Assembly: GCA_041687095.1 (NCBI GenBank)
Contig: JAWLCQ010000073.1
Coordinates: 1-21,062, forward strand
Length of the DNA: 21,062 nucleotides
DNA from: JAWLCQ01 sp041687095
GTDB lineage: Bacteria > Planctomycetota > Phycisphaerae > SM23-33
Direction of reading: 5' to 3'
Below the pieces are notes generated by a model. That model was not told the origin of the DNA. It did not search any database and saw only the letters and a program-made list of their open reading frames with translations. This document shows, piece by piece, positions 15,390 through 21,062 of this stretch (position 1 is the stretch's first letter; every line of letters begins with the position of its first letter). The translations under genes and the position numbers were made by a program.

Positions 15390-16541
15390 TCAGTTGACCA
15401 CAGTTTCGTAGATTTGGCTGTGCCCGGTCCGGTCGGAGGTGAAGACCACGCGCGTCCCGTCGGGGCTGAACGACGGGTGCGGGTGGGTGTGCTGCGGGGC
15501 GTAGACGGTCCATTTGCCCTGCCGGTAGTCCTCGTCGTCGTAGGGGCAGTGGTCGGTGTTCCAGTGACGCCCCTCGTTGGACGCCTGCGGGAAGCAGAGC
15601 GTGCGTGGTTCGCCGATCCCGTCGCGCGGGTCGAACAGTTGCAGGCCGATGTCCGGGAACGTCGTGTCGGCGCACATGAGCGTGCCCTGGCGGTTGATGG
15701 CGGGGTGCCAGGCGTTGAACGCACACACCGGGCGGACCGCGCCCGTGTCGACGTCGATCCCGATGCAGCCGCGCGGCCAGCGGGCGGTGATGATCTCCCG
15801 CGAGGGAACCGCCCGTGTCCCGCGGCACTGCGGAAGGGGGTTCCACGTCTCGTGGACGATCCACTCGTACTGCCCGGGGGCGTCGAGGGGCTTGCGGTGG
15901 TAGACGAGGCGGTTGCCCGACCCGTCGCGCCCGATGACCCAGATGCGGCTGTGGTAGGGCCCGGCGTAGCGGAGGAGGGTGCTGTCCGACGGGTGGAACT
16001 CGGGGTGTGCGATGGCATCGCGCTCCAGGATCACCTCGTGCGCGCCCGTGGCGGTGTCGAGGATGACGAGGCGCGAGACCGGACCGGCCTTGACGGGGAT
16101 CGCCCAGTAGCGGTCGTCGTGGCTGAGGGAGGTTGTGCCCATGGCGGCGGCGACCATGCCCGGTTCGCGCATGGCGATATCGCCGAAGTCCAGCAGAGTC
16201 TCGAGCGCTTGCGTCTCGCAGTCGACGCGGCAGGCGCGGGTGCCGGCGGTGAAGTACACCCACCGCCCGTCGTGCGAGGGGTGCACGGACCACTCGGCGA
16301 GGTCCGCGACGTCCGTGAGCTGCACCAGCCGGCCCGTCGCGCGGTCCTCGCACCACACCTCGGGACGTCCGGTGCGGTGCGAGACGAAGATCAGCCGCCG
16401 CATCGCGTCGTCGTAGGCGGGCAGGTAGTAGAACGGGTGGTGGTGGATCGAGGGGTGGCCCGTGACGCGGCGCAGCGTGGCCCCGGTCCGCTGGTCGCGG
16501 AGGGGGACGGACTCGGGGGGCAGGACCTGTCCGGCGCTCAT
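15390..16541 (-). CDS. Oligogalacturonate-lyase-like beta-propeller (PL22-type)
   Basis: The protein has 383 residues. ATG 16541 overlaps the stop of the truncated oxidoreductase upstream (ATGA), which fixes the start despite a weak ribosome site. The opening motif VTGHPSIHHHPFYYLPAYDD and SHRTGRPEVW, together with repeated blade strands (SHDDRYWAIPV, HPSDSTLLRY, FSPDGTRVVFTSDRTG), indicate a seven-bladed propeller. The metal-site motif QHTHPHPSFSPD (Q350, H353, H355) matches the PL22 oligogalacturonide lyases; H279 and H230 are candidates for a further ligand and the base. The family cleaves pectin-derived digalacturonate in the cytoplasm; this protein has no signal peptide. It may act on a different uronide. 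It is convergent with the XylR gene. Confidence 0.78.
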   Translation of the reverse strand: MSAGQVLPPESVPLRDQRTGATLRRVTGHPSIHHHPFYYLPAYDDAMRRLIFVSHRTGRPEVWCEDRATGRLVQLTDVADLAEWSVHPSHDGRWVYFTAGTRACRVDCETQALETLLDFGDIAMREPGMVAAAMGTTSLSHDDRYWAIPVKAGPVSRLVILDTATGAHEVILERDAIAHPEFHPSDSTLLRYAGPYHSRIWVIGRDGSGNRLVYHRKPLDAPGQYEWIVHETWNPLPQCRGTRAVPSREIITARWPRGCIGIDVDTGAVRPVCAFNAWHPAINRQGTLMCADTTFPDIGLQLFDPRDGIGEPRTLCFPQASNEGRHWNTDHCPYDDEDYRQGKWTVYAPQHTHPHPSFSPDGTRVVFTSDRTGHSQIYETVVN

Positions 16542-16928
16542 GGTCTGGGGAAGCTTACCGAGAGCATGGCGTCGACGTCGAGCGGGTCCACACCGAACTG
16601 CTTGCGCTGCTGCTCGCGGGTGAGGGCGTCGCTCTCCAGGTCGCCCTCGAGCGGGAGGGCGATCCGCCGGCCCTGCTGCAGGTTGCTCTCGTGGGCGCCG
16701 ACCTCCATCATGTCGCTCATCAGGGCGTCGGTGTCGGTGAACTCGCTGGCCCGCAGGCCGCGGACGGCGAGGGCGAAGTCGACGACGTGGTCCATGACGG
16801 CGACCCCGTACCAGTCGTTGTTGTTGACCTTGCCGCACCTCACGTGCGTTCGCAGGGGGCTCTCGTAGGCGATGCGGCCGGTGGGCGTGTCGGCGTGCAG
16901 GCCGGTCCAGACGTCGCCCACCGGCCGC
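16538..16928 (-). pseudogene. C-terminal fragment of a Gfo/Idh/MocA-family oxidoreductase
   Basis: About 130 codons read from QRPVGDVWTGL through NNNDWYGVAVMDHVVDFA, ALMSDMMEVGAHESN and VDAMLSVSFPRP to TGA at 16538. This is the C-terminal part of sugar oxidoreductases of the Gfo/Idh/MocA type. The Rossmann N-terminal half is absent: near 16929 the sequence switches to an oppositely oriented transposase. The stop overlaps the lyase start by ATGA, so the two genes were once translationally coupled. The fragment cannot be active by itself. The exact junction is uncertain by about 10 bp. Confidence 0.72.
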
Positions 16929-17440
16929 TGCACCCGTCGATGAACCTGCCCAGCATCCTGAGCATCCACGTCAAGCGGAAGGTGACCAACGACTACACGA
17001 TTCGCTTGGACAACCAGATCTACCAGCTGCTTCCACCGGCGCTGCCGGGCCTTCGGGGCGGCTGGGTTACGGCGGAACGTCACCTGAACGGCAGTCTGCA
17101 TCTGCGGTTCAAGGGCCAGAGTCTCAAGTTCAAGGCACTTGGCCGTGCGAGGGCCTTGGGGGCTCTGCCCCCAACCCCCCGGAGTTTATCGCAAGAGAGG
17201 ACCCCAGCAGAGCCCGCAAAAGGCGAAGGCCCATCCCATGCGGATGAGCCCTCTGCTGTACGTCCTGCCGTTGGGCGCTCGGGTCGCACTCCTGCGGAGC
17301 CCTGTCCTCCCAAAGGCAAAGAGACTGTAACGCAAAAGACAACCCATCGTCCACCACCAGACCATCCCTGGCGGAAGGGCTTCAAGAACACCGGACATTC
17401 TTACCGGCCGCAAACAGCGGACATTTCTATCTGCGGTTGA
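16929..17440 (+). mobile_element. Decayed insertion-sequence transposase, C-terminal part
   Basis: The plus strand reads MNLPSILSIHVKRKV, VTNDYTIRLDNQIYQLLPP, PGLRGGWVTAERHLNGSLHL and RFKGQSLKFKAL, then a variable linker and PPPDHPWRKGFKNTGH before TGA at 17440. This matches the C-terminal region of ISNCY/integrase-type DDE transposases. The catalytic core and the left end are missing. CGGACATT words at 17392-17403 and 17418-17430 near the stop look like terminal-repeat material of such elements. The left end replaces the front of the oxidoreductase gene, so an insertion followed by deletion probably created this junction. The element should be immobile. Confidence 0.6.
17156..17174. repeat. 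GC-rich hairpin inside the transposase linker
   Basis: TTGGGGG (17156-17162), loop CTCTG, and CCCCCAA (17168-17174) form a perfect 7-bp stem. It keeps the reading frame of the transposase remnant open. GGGCTCTGCCCCC-type hairpins are common dispersed elements, which could explain the unusual linker. Confidence 0.4.
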
Positions 17441-17943
17441 CAGACCCGAGATAGCGGCCCGACGTGACGGAAGAGCACACGGTGTTGCCGAGGAAACCAT
17501 TAAAGAGCGGACGCCATGCCGGCGCTTTAAGCCTTGTCGAAGCGGTCCTCCTGCACCGGATCCGTGGGTTCAGTCAGTTGCCCTGACCTTGGACCAGAGT
17601 TTCGCTGTCTCGTTTGCATGAGCTAAGAAACGGTTTCGAACTCGGTTTCGGCCGAATCCGACCAGGATTGGATGTCATTGGCATTCCAGCACTTAAGCAG
17701 CCTTGGACCGAATGGGCGTGGTCCAAGGGGATCAGAGGTTTTGGGCCAGAGAGAGACAAAACGGGCCCCGAGGGGCGTTTTCGGGGGGAACGGGTCCAAG
17801 GGGTGGGGCGGGCGTAGTGGTGGGGGGTGGGCGCCGAAAGTCTTGTGGGGAGCGGGGTTAACGCGGGGGGCGGGGGAGGGGCGCGTTTGGCCCCCCAGGG
17901 GGGAGGGGGTTTCGATTCGAGGAACGCAAGTGGGCGTCCCGAC
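17441..17943. other. Gene-free spacer with hairpins and a very G-rich tract
   Basis: No convincing gene lies here. TTAAAG near 17500 and CTTTAA near 17530 form a small hairpin. CCTTGGACC (17701-17709) and GGTCCAAGG (17720-17728) are perfect 9-bp arms. From about 17757 to 17910 the plus strand is dominated by runs of four or more G. Within this tract, CCCCCC at 17891-17896 pairs with GGGGGG at 17898-17903. The tract ends just before the next gene. It could form quadruplexes or be repeat-derived. Confidence 0.5.
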
Positions 17944-18273
17944 ATGCTGACGGTTGACCAAGCCACGCTGGATCTGCTGAACACGCCGCACGAGGCGATG
18001 TTCCTTGGTATAATCGACGCGGACGAGCGGGTGCATCTCGTGGAGGCAAGTGCGCGTGGGATCCGCGGGCACTCTGACTGGGTCCGATCGGACCCGGAGA
18101 TGCACCCAAGGTTCGGATTCTCCGTCACCGCCTGCAACGGCAGGGTCCGAGACCTGTACCGGGCGAGCATACTGAATGACCCTCGGAACGACGCGCTGCT
18201 GCCGGCTCTGATGGTGCAGAGGTTGTGCGAAATACTGCCCGTCTGCGACGACCTGACCGTCTTTGGAGAGTGA
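17944..18273 (+). CDS. Small hypothetical protein
   Basis: The protein has 109 residues when started at ATG 17944. No good ribosome binding site precedes this ATG, and ATG 17998 (MFLGIIDADE) is an alternative. The frame also runs upstream through the G-rich tract, which is not protein-like. The sequence is mildly acidic, with segments such as FLGIIDADERVHLVEAS and FGFSVTACNGRVRDL that look like ordinary globular protein. No signal peptide, membrane segment or family motif is seen. It is followed 7 bp later by another unrecognised gene, so both probably form one unit. Function unknown. Confidence 0.55.
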   Translation: MLTVDQATLDLLNTPHEAMFLGIIDADERVHLVEASARGIRGHSDWVRSDPEMHPRFGFSVTACNGRVRDLYRASILNDPRNDALLPALMVQRLCEILPVCDDLTVFGE

Positions 18274-18280
18274 GTTTTCC

Positions 18281-18808
18281 ATGGCAAGATACACGCACGA
18301 TGAGGCCATCGAGATCCTCCGGATCAGCCAGGAACTCACGGAATTGGCCCGGGCGATAGGATCGTTGGCCGACGATCCACAGACCACGCCGCAGGAGATT
18401 CTCCCCGCGTTGGACCATCCGGGGCTCGTCGCGGAACAGGCCGCGATCGCGCTGCATCGCATGACGCAGACCCCTTGGCTCGCTCCGCGTCGGCCGATCC
18501 TGGACCGGCAGTTCTGGGAGCTTCGCTTGCGCCCGGAGGTGGATCGGGCGTTCCGCGACCTGGGCTCCGGAAGCTGGCTGGATATCCTGAGGCGCATCAC
18601 CGAACAACCCGCCCTCGCCGACAGTGCCGAGCAGTTGCTCCAGCAGGTGCAGTGGCTGAACGAGGAACTCCTCTCCCTGACCGATCGCAACAGCAGCGGA
18701 ACCTCCCCATTTCTCGCCACCGTCCTGCTGGCCGTCGTGCATGCCGCGATCGATCAACTCAACGACGCGGAGACCGCGCTGGCCTCCAGGGCGGCCAAGA
18801 CGGCATAG
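18281..18808 (+). CDS. Hypothetical helical protein
   Basis: The protein has 175 residues. ATG 18281 is preferred (GGAG 12 nt upstream); a TTG at 18263, overlapping the previous gene, is possible. It is predicted by eye to be mostly alpha-helical and cytoplasmic, with segments DEAIEILRISQELTELARA, EQLLQQVQWLNEELLSL and FLATVLLAVVHAAIDQLND. The latter could be a buried hydrophobic helix rather than a membrane span. I do not recognise the family. It is co-directional with the gene 7 bp upstream and convergent with the PurF-like gene, 73 bp away. Confidence 0.6.
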   Translation: MARYTHDEAIEILRISQELTELARAIGSLADDPQTTPQEILPALDHPGLVAEQAAIALHRMTQTPWLAPRRPILDRQFWELRLRPEVDRAFRDLGSGSWLDILRRITEQPALADSAEQLLQQVQWLNEELLSLTDRNSSGTSPFLATVLLAVVHAAIDQLNDAETALASRAAKTA

Positions 18809-18881
18809 GTGGGCGCAAGAGGCTGACGGATTCTCGTCGGCCACCCAGCCTGCCGCCGATCCGGAGGGCGATGCGGGCGCC

Positions 18882-20333
18882 TCACACCGGATCCGCCGCC
18901 ACCGGCCGCCGCGCCGCCTTCGACCCCGGGCACGTCTCGCACGCGCCCGTCCAGCAGTACGTGCAGAGCTTCTCCCGCGGGAGCCCGATCGCCGCCACCA
19001 AATCGTCCAGCCGCTGGTACTGCAGCGTCGTCAGGTTCAACTGCTCGCGGATCCACTCCACCATGCGGGCGTGGCGGTCGCTGTCGGGGTCGGCGTACTC
19101 CTGCAGCCGCGCCGTGTCCGAGCCCTCCAGCTCCTGCACCGCCCGCCGCGCCGCGAGATCCAACTCGCTGCGCGACTGCGAGAAGTTCAGGAACCGGCAC
19201 CCGTGCACCAGCGGGGGGCAGGCGGGGCGCATGTGGATCTCCTGCGCCCCGTACTCGTACAGGCGGCGGACCGTGTCCCGCAACTGCGTCCCGCGGACGA
19301 TCGAGTCCTCGCAGAACAGCAGCGAGTTGCCCTTGATGATGTCCGGGATCGGGATGAGCTTCATCCGCGCGACGAGGTCGCGGATGGACTGGTTCTGGGG
19401 CATGAAGCTCCGCGGCCAGGTGGGCGTGTACTTCGTGAAGGGCCGGCGGTACGGGACGCCCGACTCGTTGGCGTACCCCAGCGCGTGGGCGGTCCCGGAG
19501 TCGGGGATCCCGCACACCAGGTCTGGGCGGACGGTGTCGCGGCGGGCGAGGGCGGCCCCGCAGCGGTAGCGGGAGACCTCCACGTTCACCCCCTCGTACG
19601 TCGACGCCGGGAACCCGTAGTACACCCACAGGAACGTGCACATCTGCATCCGCTCCCCGGGGGCGAGGCGCTGCTCGACCCCGTCGGGCGTGATGAACAC
19701 CACCTCGCCCGGGCCCAGGTCCCGCACGACCTCGTAGTCCAGGTTCGGCAGCGCGCACGTCTCCATCGTCACCGCCCACGCCCCGTCCTTGCGCCCGAGG
19801 ATGACGGGCGTGCGGCCGAGGCGGTCGCGGGCGGCGTAGAGGCCCTGATCCGTCAGCAGCACCATGGAGCACGAGCCCTCGATCCGCTCCTGGGCGTTGC
19901 GGATGCCCTCCTCGAACGTCGCCCCCTCGTTGATGAGGGTGGCGACGAGTTCGGTGGGGTTGACCTCCCCCCCGCTCATCTCCGAGAAGTGCGTCCCGCG
20001 CTTCATCGCCGTCCGCGCCAGGGCGTCGGCGTTGTCGATCTTCCCGATGGTCACGATGGCGTAGCGGCCCAGGTGCGACCCGATGAGCAGCGGCTGGTCC
20101 TCGTGGTCGCTGATGACCCCGATCCCGCAGGCCCCGTGCAGCTTGTCGATGTCGTCATCGAACTTCGCCCGGAACTGGGCGTTCTCGATGCTGTGGATGA
20201 TCCGCTGGATCCCCCCCGCCCCGCGCACGGCCATCCCGCCTCGCTTCGTCCCGAGATGCGAGTGGTAGTCCGTCCCGTAGAAGAGGTCCCGAACACAATC
20301 TTCACATGAGGCAACGGCGAAGAATCCGCCCAT
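18882..20333 (-). CDS. PurF-like amidophosphoribosyltransferase lacking the glutaminase cysteine
   Basis: The protein has 483 residues. ATG 20333 has AAGGA 6 nt upstream; the open frame beyond it is repeat DNA. The N-terminal Ntn-hydrolase-type domain starts MGGFFAV, whereas PurF needs Cys as residue 2 for glutamine hydrolysis. The HLGTKRGGMAV segment corresponds to the family's HRGQEGAG. The phosphoribosyltransferase domain is intact, with LLFCEDSIVRGTQ (338-350) as the PRPP loop. C232, C379, C457 and C460 lie where Bacillus PurF holds its 4Fe-4S ligands; C465 and C468 are extra. PurF makes phosphoribosylamine, the first purine intermediate. Here ammonia use or a different acceptor seems likely. 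A similar MGGFF subgroup is, from memory, present in other anaerobes. Confidence 0.82.
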   Translation of the reverse strand: MGGFFAVASCEDCVRDLFYGTDYHSHLGTKRGGMAVRGAGGIQRIIHSIENAQFRAKFDDDIDKLHGACGIGVISDHEDQPLLIGSHLGRYAIVTIGKIDNADALARTAMKRGTHFSEMSGGEVNPTELVATLINEGATFEEGIRNAQERIEGSCSMVLLTDQGLYAARDRLGRTPVILGRKDGAWAVTMETCALPNLDYEVVRDLGPGEVVFITPDGVEQRLAPGERMQMCTFLWVYYGFPASTYEGVNVEVSRYRCGAALARRDTVRPDLVCGIPDSGTAHALGYANESGVPYRRPFTKYTPTWPRSFMPQNQSIRDLVARMKLIPIPDIIKGNSLLFCEDSIVRGTQLRDTVRRLYEYGAQEIHMRPACPPLVHGCRFLNFSQSRSELDLAARRAVQELEGSDTARLQEYADPDSDRHARMVEWIREQLNLTTLQYQRLDDLVAAIGLPREKLCTYCWTGACETCPGSKAARRPVAADPV

Positions 20334-20432
20334 GTCTGTTCCTTTTCCCTGGGGGTAAACCCCGACCATACCGAACCGCCCCCCAAAGAACAAGCCCACC
20401 CCACAGCCCGCCCCACAAGCCCGCCTCCCACC

Positions 20433-21062
20433 GTGCGGAACGAACCCACCGCGCGCCGCCTCCCCAACCCTCGAAAACGAACCCACCGGCACGCCCCCCC
20501 CACGGGCGCGCCCCGCCGTGCGGAACGAACCCAGCGCAGACTTTTCCGAGTTTCGCCCCTCCCACCCCTCTCCCCACCGGGGAGAGGATGTCGCGCAGCG
20601 ACAGGTGAGGGGGGCCCGGACCCACCCGCGGGCGAGCGAAACGGGGACGGGCTCCGCAGGGGCGCGCCGTTCGCCCCGGAGGTGCCTGTCCCCCTTTCGC
20701 GGTCCCACTCGCACCGACCGTGCAAAACAAACCCACCACACCCCTCCTCCCCATCCTCGAAAACAAACCCACGGGCACGCCCCCCCACGAGCGCGCCCCG
20801 CCGTGCAGAACGAACCCAGCGCAGACTTTTCCGAGTTTCGCCCCTTCCACCCCTCTCCCCGCGGGGAGAGGATGTCGCGCAGCGACAGGTGAGGGGGGCC
20901 CGGACCGACGCGCGGGCGAGCGAGACGGGGACTGGCTCCGCAGGGGCGCGCCGTTCGCCCCGGAGGTGCCTGTCCCCCTTTCGCGGTCCCACTCGCACCT
21001 ACCGTGCAAAACAAACCCATCTCGCCTCCTCCCCATCCTCGAAAACGAACCCACCGGCACAC
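20433..21062. repeat. Tandem array of about 285-bp units, running off the window
   Basis: Unit starts (at AAAACRAACCCA) lie at 20474, 20760 and 21042, giving periods of 286 and 282 bp. Two full units and the beginning of a third are visible, preceded by a partial one. Each unit contains the TGTCGCGCAGCGACAGG core (20589 and 20873), a CTCTCCCC...GGGGAGAG hairpin, and a run CCCCTTTCGCGGTCCCACTCG. The motif RAACRAACCCA recurs with ends at 20448, 20485, 20533, 20735, 20771, 20818, 21019 and 21053. Open frames across it are by-products. Positions 20334-20432 just before it hold only degenerate pieces of the same motif (for example AAGAACAAGCCCA ending at 20398). Confidence 0.8.

Noticed and set aside
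20334..21062. N-terminal extension of the PurF-like frame into the tandem array
   Set aside because: The translated repeat units are low-complexity, and ATG 20333 has a good ribosome site and the family's MGGFF start.
20433..21062. CRISPR array
   Set aside because: Units of about 285 bp are nearly identical throughout, without short repeats separating unique spacers, and no cas gene is present.

Overview
The window is GC-rich and most likely comes from a planctomycete-like bacterium (Planctomycetota or a PVC relative). The evidence is the gene content: a XylR-type regulator with an AraC C-terminus, a uroporphyrinogen-decarboxylase-like protein inside a glycan locus, a Gfo/Idh/MocA fragment, a large exported CBM9-like protein, and many dispersed palindromic repeats. 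No rRNA or tRNA was seen, so the assignment is an inference from gene families.

Layout. Positions 1-1102 hold no convincing gene, only palindromic or dispersed repeats. A small lipoprotein with four CxxC pairs follows (1103-1384), then a repeat-rich gap and a histone-H1-like/winged-helix DNA-binding protein (1710-2177) with a well-formed promoter, a palindromic operator candidate and a terminator. From 13974 leftwards to 2482 runs a co-directional minus-strand cluster. In transcription order it encodes an exported 1177-aa CBM9-like/TIM-barrel protein, a URO-D-family protein, a GH38 alpha-mannosidase, fused remnants of a XylR-like gene and a glycosyl-hydrolase-like gene, a clan-A glycoside hydrolase, an MDR-type dehydrogenase and an aldo/keto reductase. 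The last three are spaced by 2 bp or overlap by 11 bp. A divergent XylR-like regulator (14111-15286) shares a 136-bp intergenic region with this cluster, which contains an 8-5-8 palindrome. I read this as a regulated glycan-catabolism operon: one exported protein and several cytoplasmic glycosidases and oxidoreductases. No transporter lies in the window.

Beyond XylR an oligogalacturonate-lyase-like gene (15390-16541) overlaps by ATGA the tail of a truncated Gfo/Idh/MocA gene. That gene is cut off by a decayed transposase fragment (16929-17440). A G-rich stretch without genes leads to two unrecognised small genes (17944-18808). A PurF-like amidophosphoribosyltransferase follows on the minus strand (18882-20333); it keeps the PRPP loop and the cluster cysteines but has glycine where the glutaminase cysteine should be. 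The last 630 bp are a tandem array of about 285-bp units that continues past the window end and shares a core with a repeat near position 243.

The most interesting items are the XylR-controlled operon with its URO-D member, the DnaJ-like CxxCxGxG knuckles in two unrelated proteins (lipoprotein and GH38), the PurF-like protein without its nucleophile, and the gene-decay junctions at 6357 and 16929. All family assignments are from motif reading without database searches.
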